Assembly (NCBI RefSeq): GCF_006538345.1
Contig: NZ_BJKL01000002.1
Span: 496,001 to 560,000 of the forward strand
Source: Alteromonas sp. KUL49
GTDB taxonomy: Bacteria; Pseudomonadota; Gammaproteobacteria; Enterobacterales; Alteromonadaceae
Direction: 5' to 3'
Length of the DNA: 64,000 bases
Positions 8,859-19,853 of the stretch are shown in pieces. Each line of letters starts with the position of its first letter. Position 1 is the stretch's first letter. The translations under genes and the position numbers were made by a program. The notes beneath the pieces are model-generated. The model was not told where the DNA came from, ran no database searches, and worked only from the letters and a program-made list of their open reading frames with translations.

Positions 8859-9425
8859 ATGACCGAACTAAAAAGTTTACAAAATCACTTTCTCATCGCA
8901 ATGCCAACGCTGGACGATCCTTATTTCGCCCGATCGTTAACTTATATTTGTGAACACAATGACGAGGGGGCAATGGGTATTGTTATTAATCAGCCATCGT
9001 CGATGAATTTAAAAGAACTGCTTTCACAAACGGATGAGGAGTTAGTGGTTGATGAACGTTACGGTGAGCAAATTATTCTTGCAGGCGGTCCTATGAACCA
9101 AGAAAGAGGGTTTGTACTACATTCCGCTCAAGAAGGTTATGGCTCAAGCCTATCGTTAACCTCAGAGGTAATGGTCACAACGTCGAAAGACATATTGACG
9201 GCAATTGGCGAAAACAATGGACCATCATCTGCCATTATAGCGCTTGGTTATGCTGGCTGGAAAGCAGGTCAATTGGAACAAGAACTTCAAGAGAACGCCT
9301 GGTTAACGGTAGAGGCCGATCAAGAGATCCTATTTAATCTACCAATCCACAAAAAGTGGCAAGCTGCAGTGAATAAATTAGGTGTGGATGTTTGGCAACT
9401 CGCCCCCGGTAGTGGCCATGCGTGA
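8859..9425 (+). CDS. yqgE: YqgE/AlgH family protein
   Basis: This 188-residue cytosolic protein belongs to the UPF0301 (YqgE/AlgH) family. It shows the diagnostic start [10 protein letters not shown], then [31 protein letters not shown] (~residues 83-95) and [16 protein letters not shown] (~136-151). AlgH was first linked to alginate regulation in Pseudomonas, but the molecular function is not established. The ATG at 8859 matches the family start; a GTG at 8838 would add seven residues. It overlaps ruvX by eight bases, so the two are probably translationally coupled. Confidence 0.93.
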   Translation: MTELKSLQNHFLIAMPTLDDPYFARSLTYICEHNDEGAMGIVINQPSSMNLKELLSQTDEELVVDERYGEQIILAGGPMNQERGFVLHSAQEGYGSSLSLTSEVMVTTSKDILTAIGENNGPSSAIIALGYAGWKAGQLEQELQENAWLTVEADQEILFNLPIHKKWQAAVNKLGVDVWQLAPGSGHA

Positions 9426-9849
9426 TAGTGGACAACGTACCGTTTTAGCTTTTGACTACGGAACAAGAAGTATTGGCGTTGCGATAGGTCAGGAAATCAC
9501 AGGTACAGCCTCGCCGTTAGCCGCGCTCAAAGCAAGGGACGGTATTCCAGACTGGTCGCAAATAGAGAAAATATATGATGAATGGAAACCCGACATCGTT
9601 GTTGTTGGATTACCACTCAACATGGATGGTACGTCTCAAGAAATGACCCAAAGGGCTCAGAAATTTGCCAATCGTCTTCACGGACGTTTTCGCGTCAAAG
9701 TAGATGTTGCTGATGAACGATTATCAACTGCTGATGCAAAGGCAATGTTGTTTGAATTAGGGGGTTACAAAAAACTCACTAAGGATAAAATAGACAGCGT
9801 TTCTGCCTGTGTTATTTTTTCGAGTTGGGTAGAACGTCAGTACGAATAA
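9418..9849 (+). CDS. ruvX: RuvX/YqgF Holliday-junction resolvase-like nuclease
   Basis: This 143-residue RNase H-fold nuclease is implicated in 16S rRNA 5' processing and in resolvase-like activity. It has the first acidic motif [14 protein letters not shown], the second strand [12 protein letters not shown] with the family's NMDG signature, and DERLSTADA toward the C-terminus. The ATG at 9418 lies inside the end of yqgE, an eight-base overlap, which is the usual arrangement for this pair. It is convergent with the DUF2007 gene, with only ten bases between them. Confidence 0.93.
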   Translation: MRDSGQRTVLAFDYGTRSIGVAIGQEITGTASPLAALKARDGIPDWSQIEKIYDEWKPDIVVVGLPLNMDGTSQEMTQRAQKFANRLHGRFRVKVDVADERLSTADAKAMLFELGGYKKLTKDKIDSVSACVIFSSWVERQYE

Positions 9850-9859
9850 CTCAATAAAA

Positions 9860-10177
9860 TCAATTGGGTTTGGCAGTTTCACACTGCCAACAAAAATCAA
9901 ACGCGGCGCCATTTTTCTCTTCACATACAGTGCAATGCCACTCTGCAAAATCATTGTCGCTTAACGTATCATTGAGTGAAGAGATAACCATAGTTGCTCG
10001 AGAAAGCCAGCTTACATCGACGAGCCATAATTCAGGACAAGCCTCTATCCATGGGATCTCACCCACTGCACCGCCAGCAAACTCATTTTTTACCAAATAA
10101 GGAATGCCGAGTGCGTCAAATTCACTCTTGGCAGATTGCATAAGTAGTGCATCATCCGTTGATAACAACTTAATCAT
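9860..10177 (-). CDS. DUF2007-domain protein with C-terminal zinc ribbon
   Basis: This 105-residue protein has an N-terminal DUF2007-like ferredoxin-fold domain (MIKLLSTDDALLMQSAKSEF, GIPYLVKNE, ELWLVD). It ends in a short zinc ribbon with cysteines at 82, 85, 96 and 99 (CTVC...CWQC), resembling RanBP2-type fingers. DUF2007 proteins are called putative signal transducers, but no activity is established. The gene lies 11 bases downstream of pilU on the same strand and may share its transcript. Confidence 0.75.
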   Translation of the reverse strand: MIKLLSTDDALLMQSAKSEFDALGIPYLVKNEFAGGAVGEIPWIEACPELWLVDVSWLSRATMVISSLNDTLSDNDFAEWHCTVCEEKNGAAFDFCWQCETAKPN

Positions 10178-10188
10178 GATTACTGACC

Positions 10189-11301
10189 TTAATCATCCAT
10201 ATCAATAGATACATTAGACAATGTCCCCAATCCAGAGGCCTGCGCCGAATCGAGCTTTATCATCAACCGTAGATCATTCGGAGAATCCGCATGATGTAAC
10301 GCCTGTTCCATGGTTATAGTACCTTGTTGATAAAGTGCGTAAAGGGCCATATCAAAGGTTTGCATACCTTGCTCTTTACCTTTGCGCATCGCTTCTTTGA
10401 GTTCACCTATCTTATTTCGTTGAATCAAATCAGAGACCAAGGGAGAGTTTAGTAACACTTCAATCGCAGCCACTCTCCCATTTCCAGACGCCGTGGGAAC
10501 AAGTTGTTGAGCGACAATGGCCCGAATATTCAAACTCAAATCAAACCGCAGTTTGTCGTGTTGATCCTTTGGAGCAAGGTGCATGATACGTTCAATAGCT
10601 TGGTTAGCATTATTGGCATGGAGCGTTGCAACACACAAATGTCCAGTATCGGCAAATGACATGGCAAACTCCATGGTTTCCATGGAGCGTATTTCACCAA
10701 TGAGTATCACGTCTGGCGCTTGACGCAACGCACTTTTTAACGCGTCATCAAAAGATAAGGTATCAATACCTACTTCTCGCTGTGTGACTACACAATTATC
10801 GTGCTCATGAACAAATTCAATGGGATCTTCAATAGTTAAAATATGCCCATGCGAGTGAGCATTTCTGTGGCCTATCAGTGCAGCTAGTGACGTGGATTTA
10901 CCTGTGCCTGTCCCACCCACAAATAACACCAACCCACGTTTCGCCATGATGATATCTTTCAATACTTCCGGCAGACCGAGGTCTGTTGCTTTGGGAATAT
11001 CAGTCACAATTCTACGAATCACCATACCAGCTTGATCGCGCTGCCAGAATGCCGAACACCTAAAACGTCCCACACCTTCGCGTACTATGGCAAAGTTACA
11101 TTCTTTGTTCTGGTCAAATTCAATTTTTTGTTTATCGTTCATTGCCTCATGCACGAGCGCTAACGCTTCAATGTCACTGAGCGACGATTCTGATAGCTGA
11201 GTTAATTTCCCATTGATTTTGGCACTCACGGGAAATTGTGCGGTGACGAAAAGGTCAGACGCTGAATTCGACACCATTGAGGCTAAATAATTGTCTAACA
11301 T
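10189..11301 (-). CDS. pilU: Type IV pilus retraction ATPase PilU
   Basis: This 370-residue hexameric AAA-like ATPase assists PilT in type IV pilus retraction. An N-terminal PAS-like part (SASDLFVT, INGKLTQL) is followed by Walker A GGTGTGKS at 129-136. Next come the Asp-box motif TIEDPIEFVHEH, the Walker B region PDVILIGEIRSMET and the His-box ATLHANNANQAIERI. The sequence GELKEAMRKGKEQGMQTFD near the C-terminus differs from PilT's AIRNLIRE and marks it as PilU. The ATG at 11301 is 10 bases downstream of the pilT stop, so pilT-pilU form an operon. It is intact, unlike pilT. Confidence 0.93.
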   Translation of the reverse strand: MLDNYLASMVSNSASDLFVTAQFPVSAKINGKLTQLSESSLSDIEALALVHEAMNDKQKIEFDQNKECNFAIVREGVGRFRCSAFWQRDQAGMVIRRIVTDIPKATDLGLPEVLKDIIMAKRGLVLFVGGTGTGKSTSLAALIGHRNAHSHGHILTIEDPIEFVHEHDNCVVTQREVGIDTLSFDDALKSALRQAPDVILIGEIRSMETMEFAMSFADTGHLCVATLHANNANQAIERIMHLAPKDQHDKLRFDLSLNIRAIVAQQLVPTASGNGRVAAIEVLLNSPLVSDLIQRNKIGELKEAMRKGKEQGMQTFDMALYALYQQGTITMEQALHHADSPNDLRLMIKLDSAQASGLGTLSNVSIDMDD

Positions 11302-11310
11302 AGAGCTCCC

Positions 11311-12353
11311 CTAGTGATTAGGCATGGCAGCTTTATCTATCGCTTTTGATGCTGCGTCTTGCTGTGTAATAACGCCAAGCGCAACAAGTCGCTGCAAGCA
11401 TTGATCCATAGTTTGCATACCATGAGCTTGCCCGGTTTGAATCGCTGAATACATTTGAGGGACCTTATCTTCACGGATTAGGTTTCGAATAGCGGGAGTT
11501 CCGATCATTATTTCGTGAGCTGCAATTCGCCGCCCCCCACTTTTTTCAAGAGGGTTTGAGAAATTACCGCTCGCAACGATTCCGACAACATTGAACGCAC
11601 CATAGATTTTTCCTCCGCAGGGAATACGTCCACAATACGGTCGATAGTTTTTGGGGCTGAGTTCGTATGAAGGGTACCAAAGACTAAATGGCCGGTTTCC
11701 GCAGCCGACATTGCCAGTCGTATAGTTTCAAGGTCGCGTAACTCTCCTACTAGTATCACGTCAGGATCCTCACGAAGAGCAGAGCGTAGCGCGTTATTGA
11801 AAGAATGGGTGTCACGATGTACTTCCCTTTGGTTGACCAAACATAGTTTGTTGTCATGAACAAACTCTATGGGGTCTTCGATAGTCAATATATGTTCACG
11901 CTTGTGCGAGTTGATGTGGTCGATCATCGCCGCTAGCGTAGTGCTTTTTCCTGAACCCGTGGCACCTGTCACCAACACCAGCCCTGTAGGTTGGTTAATT
12001 ATCTGCTTAAATGAAGCAGGTGCCCCCAATTCATCGAGGGTCAGTATTTTACTTGGAATGGTACGCAGCACAGCAGCAGCGCCGCGATTTTGTACAAATG
12101 CATTAACCCTAAATCGGGATAGTCCCTGCACTTCGAATGAGAAGTCTGTTTCGAGATTTTCTTCGTATTCTTTACGCTGGCCATCATTCATAATTTCGTA
12201 GATGAGCGCGTGAACCTGTTTGTGATCGAGGGGGTCTACATTAAGCTTTCGCATATCACCATCAACGCGGATAATGGGAGGTAATCCAGCAGATAAATGT
12301 AAATCTGATGCGCCATTTTTTACACTGAAGGCCAAAAGTTCGGTAATATCCAC
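11311..12353 (-). pseudogene. pilT: Type IV pilus twitching motility ATPase PilT, split by a one-base frameshift
   Basis: The N-terminal frame (GTG at 12353 with GGGAG upstream, stop at 11508) gives 281 residues. It contains SASDLHLS-type N-terminal motifs, Walker A GATGSGKS at 130-137, TIEDPIEFVHDN, DVILVGELRDLETI and GTLHTNSAPKTIDRI. After KKVGGG the frame is lost. The normal continuation RIAAHEIMIGTPAIRNLIRE is intact in the -1 frame and runs to 11311. The two frames together give the usual ~347 residues. The break is at a C6 run (plus strand 11533-11538; G6 in the coding strand), and one extra G restores the family sequence. The second frame could start at its own ATG in a TAATG overlap with the first stop. 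A sequencing error, slippage, phase variation or true inactivation are all possible. It is divergent from yggS. Confidence 0.88.
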
Positions 12354-12380
12354 AACCACTTCTCCCAATAAAGGTGAATA

Positions 12381-13067
12381 ATGCAAACAATAGCAGAAAG
12401 ACTGAATTCCACACGGGAAGGAATAGTTCAGGCCACTGCGTTGGCACATCGTCCTCCAAACTCAGTCAAATTACTAGCTGTCAGTAAGACCAAACCGGTA
12501 TCTCAAATTAACCTTGCGTATGAGGCCGGACAACGTTTATTCGGAGAAAACTACATTCAGGAAGGTGTTGAAAAAGTGCAAGCACTTCAACACTTAGACG
12601 ACATTGAATGGCATATGATAGGGCCGATTCAGTCCAATAAGACTAAGTTGGTAGCGGAGCATTTCAATTGGGTACAGTCGATAGACAGAGAAAAGATTGC
12701 TCGTAGATTAAGTGAGCAACGCCCACAGGAACTTGGGCCTTTGTACGTGTGTATTCAGGTTAATATCGACAGTGAAGTATCCAAGTCTGGTGTTGCACCA
12801 GATGACGTTGCATCACTCGCCACTGCTATTGAACAACTCCCCAATCTCAAACTGAGGGGACTTATGGCCATTCCAAAAGCCAACGCAAGAGAAGAAGAAC
12901 AGCACAACTCATTGTGCAAACTACAGGAGCTATTTGACAGCGTAGGTACTTCACGCCCTGAATTCGATACACTCTCAGTAGGTATGAGCGGCGATATGCA
13001 AGCCGCTATTGCCAATGGTTCAACCATGGTTCGAGTAGGCACTGCCATATTCGGTGCAAGAACATAG
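12381..13067 (+). CDS. yggS: YggS family PLP homeostasis protein
   Basis: This 228-residue single-domain alanine-racemase-fold protein binds pyridoxal phosphate and keeps free PLP and amino-acid pools balanced; it has no known catalytic reaction. The PLP lysine sits in LLAVSKTKP (~residue 36). FGENYIQE, WHMIGPIQSNK, LRGLMAIP and the phosphate-binding LSVGMSGDMQAAI near the C-terminus are all present. It is divergent from pilT with 27 bases between starts, and precedes proC. The yggS-proC-yggT order is widespread in gammaproteobacteria. Confidence 0.94.
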   Translation: MQTIAERLNSTREGIVQATALAHRPPNSVKLLAVSKTKPVSQINLAYEAGQRLFGENYIQEGVEKVQALQHLDDIEWHMIGPIQSNKTKLVAEHFNWVQSIDREKIARRLSEQRPQELGPLYVCIQVNIDSEVSKSGVAPDDVASLATAIEQLPNLKLRGLMAIPKANAREEEQHNSLCKLQELFDSVGTSRPEFDTLSVGMSGDMQAAIANGSTMVRVGTAIFGART

Positions 13068-13092
13068 CAACAAATATTTGTTTAGGAACACG

Positions 13093-13911
13093 ATGCAATC
13101 TAGAAAAATTGCCTTCATTGGCGCCGGGAATATGACTCGCTGCATTATTTCCGGCTTGGTAAAAAATGGTTACGACGCCAAATGTATTATTGCGAGTAAC
13201 CCATCAACACCTAAACTCGATGGCCTAAGTGCAGAGTTTGGTATACAAACAACGCAAGATAATAACGAGGCCTGTGAATTTGCTGACGTTATTGTGCTGT
13301 CGGTAAAACCACAGGTAATGGAGGCTGTTACTGCAGAGTTTTCTGCTTCACTACTTACAGGTAAACTTTTCGTTAGTTTGGCTGCCGGACTTCCCGTCTC
13401 GCGACTTCATCAAATGCTTGGTAGCACATACCCGCTTATTCGCGTTATGCCTAACACGCCAAGCTTACTCGGAAAAGGCATGGCTGGCCTATTTGCCGAC
13501 AAGAATATTGAGCAGAGTGACAAAGAATTTGCACAGCAAATGATGAACGCTGTAGGTAAAACCATCTGGGTGGAGAGCGAAGGGGGTATCAATACGGTCA
13601 TTGCCGCAGCAGGAAGCAGCCCTGCATACTTCTTCCTATTTTTAGAAGCCATGCAGCAAGAAGCAATCGCCATGGGTATAGGCAAATCAGAAGCCAGGCT
13701 ACTTGTTGAACAGGCTATGTTAGGCAGTGCTGAAATGGTTTGTCACAATCCTGACCTTGAATTGAGCGAACTTAGAGCCCAAGTTACGTCTAAAGGCGGA
13801 ACCACCGCAGAAGCAATTGCAACTTTCGAAGAGCTTGGTTTACGTACCTTGGTGCAAAGCGCTATGCAAGCCGCGGTCAATCGCGCGGAAGAAATGGCTA
13901 AACAGATTTAA
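13093..13911 (+). CDS. proC: Pyrroline-5-carboxylate reductase
   Basis: This 272-residue cytosolic enzyme reduces 1-pyrroline-5-carboxylate to proline with NAD(P)H. The Rossmann motif is IAFIGAGNMTRCIISGL (residues 5-21), followed by VILSVKPQVM and LIRVMPNTPSLLGKGM. The C-terminal dimer and substrate region AAAGSSPAYFFLFLEAM and SKGGTTAEAIATFEE are present. The ATG at 13093 has AGGA six bases upstream; an in-frame start at 13054 would overlap yggS and lacks support. It lies between yggS and yggT, with short gaps consistent with one operon. Confidence 0.96.
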   Translation: MQSRKIAFIGAGNMTRCIISGLVKNGYDAKCIIASNPSTPKLDGLSAEFGIQTTQDNNEACEFADVIVLSVKPQVMEAVTAEFSASLLTGKLFVSLAAGLPVSRLHQMLGSTYPLIRVMPNTPSLLGKGMAGLFADKNIEQSDKEFAQQMMNAVGKTIWVESEGGINTVIAAAGSSPAYFFLFLEAMQQEAIAMGIGKSEARLLVEQAMLGSAEMVCHNPDLELSELRAQVTSKGGTTAEAIATFEELGLRTLVQSAMQAAVNRAEEMAKQI

Positions 13912-13928
13912 ATTCAGGATAACAACCA

Positions 13929-14468
13929 ATGAATGCAACAGTATTTTTAATCAGTACGCTGTTCAACCTTTACCTTATGATAGTGATCTTGCGTTTATGG
14001 CTGCAAATGGCAAGGGCTGACTTTTATAATCCACTTAGTCAGTTTATCGTAAAAGCGACCCACCCCATTGTCGGCCCCTTACGCCGGTTTATTCCCTCTT
14101 TTGGTCGTTTAGATACGGCAACCTTGGTACTCGCTATTGCCGTGGCAGCGCTCAAAATCACAACACTTGGACTACTTTTTGGTGGCACGCTAAACCCCGT
14201 CAGTATCTTGGTCATTGCATGTATTGATGTTGTAAAAGAGACGCTATCGTTAATGTTTTGGGTACTATTACTTCGCGCTATTTTGAGTTGGGTATCACAA
14301 GGTGCATCACCCATTGATTACGTGTTACATCAGCTCACTGAGCCATTCCTCTCCCCCATACGTAGAATATTACCTCCACTGGGTGGACTAGACTTATCCG
14401 TACTTGTGGCCATTATTGGACTTCAATTTTTGCAAATCCTGTTACAGGACATGTTTCGTTTTTATTAG
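13929..14468 (+). CDS. yggT: YggT family integral membrane protein
   Basis: This 179-residue inner-membrane protein is made of two homologous YGGT repeats (about residues 5-85 and 100-175). Each has two hydrophobic segments around a conserved amphipathic stretch: WLQMARADFYNPLSQFIVKATHP in the first repeat and LRAILSWVSQG plus LTEPFLSPIRRILP in the second. The family has been connected with osmotic or potassium stress in some bacteria, but its function is unsettled. It lies 17 bases after proC and 21 before the DUF4426 gene, so it sits in the middle of the operon. Confidence 0.93.
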   Translation: MNATVFLISTLFNLYLMIVILRLWLQMARADFYNPLSQFIVKATHPIVGPLRRFIPSFGRLDTATLVLAIAVAALKITTLGLLFGGTLNPVSILVIACIDVVKETLSLMFWVLLLRAILSWVSQGASPIDYVLHQLTEPFLSPIRRILPPLGGLDLSVLVAIIGLQFLQILLQDMFRFY

Positions 14469-14489
14469 TGTAGAGCGAGTGAGCCACCT

Positions 14490-14924
14490 ATGAATCTACT
14501 AACAACAATTAAAACGAGCGTAATCGCGGCGCTTCTTTTATTTATACCTTTTAGCCACGCAGAACAAAAAGAAACGTTAGGTGACTGGGATGTGCATTAC
14601 ATAGTATTCGGCACTCCCTTTCTGACGCCGGAAGTGGCTAAATCTTACGGCATTGTGCGTAGTAAGTTTAATGCACTGGTTAACATCTCGGTGCTAGATA
14701 GCGACACTCAAAAAGCACAAACTGTTGCTATGTCAGGTACTGCTCGAAATCTACTTGGTACGTCAAAACCACTGTCTTTCAAAAAAGTGGTCGACGGTAA
14801 CGCTATTTATTATCTTGCCATACTGCCGTTCAGAGACCAGGAAACTTATCGCTTCTCGGTGGAAATACAGCAAGGTGGCAAAACGCAAACCCTACAGTTT
14901 CAACAAAAAATGTATGTCGATTAA
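14490..14924 (+). CDS. DUF4426 domain periplasmic protein
   Basis: This 144-residue protein has a cleavable signal peptide (hydrophobic residues ~9-22, ending SHAEQK). The mature domain begins GDWDVHYIVFGTPFLTPEVAKSYGI, a pattern I recognise from DUF4426 proteins encoded directly after yggT in Alteromonadales and Pseudomonas. Length is normal for the family. Function is unknown. It is the fourth gene of the yggS-proC-yggT run. Confidence 0.82.
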   Translation: MNLLTTIKTSVIAALLLFIPFSHAEQKETLGDWDVHYIVFGTPFLTPEVAKSYGIVRSKFNALVNISVLDSDTQKAQTVAMSGTARNLLGTSKPLSFKKVVDGNAIYYLAILPFRDQETYRFSVEIQQGGKTQTLQFQQKMYVD

Positions 14925-14961
14925 GCCTGGATTTTCGACATTACAATAAAAAGGAAGAGCC

Positions 14962-15651
14962 ATGAGTAACATAGTTAACTACCAAGCTTTCGACAAACAC
15001 GCGGTTATTACGCTTAATAACGGGAAGGTAAACGCGGTATCCCATCAACTCATCGATGAACTCAACGACGCCCTAGACAAAGCAGAAAATGCTGGGCTAG
15101 TCACTGTTATCACAGGTCAACCGGGCATGTTCTCGGGTGGCTACGATTTAAAAGTAATGAAAGAAAGCATGGATGCAGCCATGGCTCTGGTCGAGAGAGG
15201 TTCAACGCTAACAAGGCGTTTGTTGGCATTCCCTCAACCCGTAGTTGCAGCATGCAGCGGGCATGCAGTAGCAAAAGGAGCCTTTATATTACTGGCTTCG
15301 GATTATCGTATTGGCGTTGACGGTGCATTTAAAATCGGGCTAAACGAGGTGGCTATTGGCATGACAATGCATCGAGCAGGTATCGAACTCGCAGCACAAC
15401 GAATGCCATTAGCACAGTTTAATCGCTCTGTTATTTGTGCTGAGATGTTCAGCCCCAAGCAAGCTGTTCAAGCAGGCTTTTTGGACATCGCTGTGCCAGA
15501 AGAGCAGTTCCAAGCGACCATCGAAAATGTAGTAGGTGCTCTCGCTGGGTTAGACAAAAAAGCGCATCACAAAACCAAACTCAAAGCACGTGCGGACGTG
15601 CTTGCTCGTCTCGATGCAGCAATTATTGAAGATCGCACCTCTTCACTATAA
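14962..15651 (+). CDS. Crotonase / enoyl-CoA hydratase family protein
   Basis: This 229-residue crotonase-fold protein has the N-terminal strand AVITLNNGKVNAVS, the oxyanion-hole segment GMFSGGYDLKVMKE and the second oxyanion element AACSGHAVAKGAFILLASDYRIG. The usual catalytic glutamate region reads LNEVAIGMTMHRAGIELA. It is shorter than standard enoyl-CoA hydratases (~260) and the active-site acid is not obvious, so the true reaction (hydratase, isomerase or other) is uncertain. A good ribosome site (GGAAGAG) precedes the ATG. It is the last gene of its run, and a strong inverted repeat follows. Confidence 0.85.
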   Translation: MSNIVNYQAFDKHAVITLNNGKVNAVSHQLIDELNDALDKAENAGLVTVITGQPGMFSGGYDLKVMKESMDAAMALVERGSTLTRRLLAFPQPVVAACSGHAVAKGAFILLASDYRIGVDGAFKIGLNEVAIGMTMHRAGIELAAQRMPLAQFNRSVICAEMFSPKQAVQAGFLDIAVPEEQFQATIENVVGALAGLDKKAHHKTKLKARADVLARLDAAIIEDRTSSL

Positions 15652-15669
15652 TTCGTACCTTTAGCAATA

Positions 15670-15726
15670 GAATAGAGAAGTCGACCTTAATCCAGATATT
15701 TAAACGAAGTTAAGGTCGACCTATTC
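15670..15726. repeat. Long bulged inverted repeat downstream of the crotonase gene
   Basis: The arms GAATAG...GTCGACCTTAA (15670-15690, with AGAA as a bulge) and TTAAGGTCGAC-CTATTC (15710-15726) pair over 17 bases around a 19-nt loop. No T run follows, so it is not a standard terminator. It could end the proC operon transcript, bind a protein or act from RNA. Confidence 0.6.
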
Positions 15727-15875
15727 ACACCGTTCTAACTTGTCATTGGAACACTAGTATATTTTCGAAGATTTGTTATTCTGACGTAAATACAAATTGA
15801 GTAAGTAGAGTACCGAATCATATCGTGGCTCAAATAATTTAGCTCGAAAGTGTCAGTAATTAGGGAAGTAGCTGA

Positions 15876-17529
15876 ATGTTTGATATCCCCTCACCTAAAC
15901 CACTAGACCAGTTAAGTGCTATTGTAATAGACCAAAATGCACTGGTACGCGACGCACTTAAAAGTCTGATGTATTCTTTAGGTCTTTCCTACACGCGAGG
16001 TGCAAGTGGTGCATACCATGCACTGTCAGAGTTTAGGCAACAACAATTCGACATTGTGGTACTCGCTTTCGACTTAAATACCGACAAAGATGGTTTCAAC
16101 TTACTGGAAGAGCTAAAGTTTAAAGGATTTATTAAAAAGTCGACCTGCGTTATTTTTATAAGCGCCGACACAGACCCCGCGCTAGTGCACAGTATCGTTG
16201 AACTTCAACCCGACGACTTTTGGACAAAACCACTTGATCACCAAAAAATAAAACAGCGAATAATCAACATACTCAATTGTCGCAAACTGCTACACAAACC
16301 TTTTTATTGTGCCGACCACAAAGAATACTCCAGAGCAATATACTATGCAGAGCGAGGTCTCAAGCAACAGAAGTTAAAAGGGTTCCATCCCAAACTTCAG
16401 CGTTTGATAGGAGACTGCCTGTGTGAGTTAGGAGAGTTCGCGTCAGCTGAGAAATACTATGGAACTTTGTTGTCTGAGTTTAATTATAGCTGGGCACACA
16501 CGGGGTATGCCCGCGCCTTATTAAAGCAAGACAAGCTTGAGGAGGCACAGGCTAAAATTGAGACACTGAAACAACGAGCGGATACTCGCTTTATGGCCTA
16601 TGACCTCTTGGCAAACTATTATGTCGAGCTCAATGAATTTGATAAAGCCTTTACCGAAATTCAGCAAGCGGGCAAGCTCGCCCCCAGAAATATAGAAAGA
16701 AGCAAGCGCGTTTGTGATTTGGCCAAACTCAATCACAATGCAGAAGAGCAGTATGTCTCTGCCTTTCGCATGGAGAAATATGCTCGTAACTCCATTCACG
16801 CGTCACCAGAAATAGTATTAAACCTGATCAGAGCTTCAATTGACTTGGCAGCATCAGCGCCACCGGAAGCAGGAGCCAGCACGCTTCACAGAGCTTCGAG
16901 GCAGCTTATTGACTTGTGTAAAACGGTAGACTCGACAACCAAAAATCGCGCAAAGATTATTGAAGCGAGGATCCTTGTTACTCAGGGCGAGAAGAGACTC
17001 GCTGAATCCAAAATAAACGGTATCAAACTCTCTACTTTGTCACTTTCGTTTGATGACAATATGGACTTAGTTAAACTTTACCATGCTCTAGGTCACAGAG
17101 AGAAAGCAGTAGCACTCTTAAAACAGATTAAAAAACCAATTATCTGAAGATGCATTCGCCAATCCTATTATTCTTCGATACATCGACCAAGAACTTGAGG
17201 AGAAAGCTAGTATTCACTTTACTCCTCGGGAGCTGATAGATATGGCTTCTAATCACTACAAGCAAAAACGCTATTTACCTGCGTTTAAAGCCTTGTCTGA
17301 TGCATTTCAACTCGCCCCTAATAATATTCATATCGCACTCAACCTACTGCAGACACTTGCAGCAATTAGCGAGATGAAGTCTTTCGAAGAAGAGCATACT
17401 GTTGGCCTTCAGCGCTGCTTATCCATATTAGCAGCGTCTACGCTTAACGAAGAGCAGCAAGAGAAATACAACCGTTATCTTGAAATGTTACCGTCACAAG
17501 AGGAACTCAGCGTGAAGGACGCGTCATAG
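15876..17529 (+). pseudogene. Receiver-domain/TPR protein, split by a one-base frameshift
   Basis: The first frame (15876-17147, 423 residues) begins with a CheY-like receiver (Asp19, phospho-acceptor-like Asp66, Lys118 in TKPLD). The usual second acidic residue after Asp19 is Gln20, so phosphorylation may be weak. From ~residue 140 it is made of TPR helices. It stops at 17147 just after IKKPII. The +1 frame continues KNQLSEDAFANP and reads without a stop to 17529 (TPR-like YLPAFKALSDAFQLAPNN). Removing one A from the A6 run at 17130-17135 fuses them into a ~550-residue protein. Such receiver-TPR proteins occur in Alteromonas and Vibrio, some near motility genes; no specific function can be read here. 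The upstream gap is 224 bases, so it probably has its own promoter. Confidence 0.82.
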
Positions 17530-17654
17530 GCTCTGCGCGCTAATTTAACACAGACAGTAAATTTACAACCTTTACCTATCCGTAAACTTGGTCAATAATC
17601 ATTATCTAACTGGTCAGTCCACAGCTTCGAACTGACCCATGAAACAAAAATTAG

Positions 17655-19694
<2,040 letters not shown>

Positions 19695-19853
19695 TGCACG
19701 CGATCAACGTATGACTATTATTGGCGTGAGGGACTGCCCCCTCGCGTAAACGCTACGCAGAGTCACAGCAGTTTCAATAACAAGCACCTCACTGTATAAT
19801 TTATCGGCAAGTCTTAAACCTCCTCGAAGTCACTGATCATTTAGGGAAGAGCG

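Noticed and set aside
11520..11545. A-rich slippery site (AAA AAA before GTG) as the cause of pilT recoding
   Set aside because: The six A are preceded by G, so a -1 slip would mispair at the first codon; the G GGG GGC heptamer next to it fits better.
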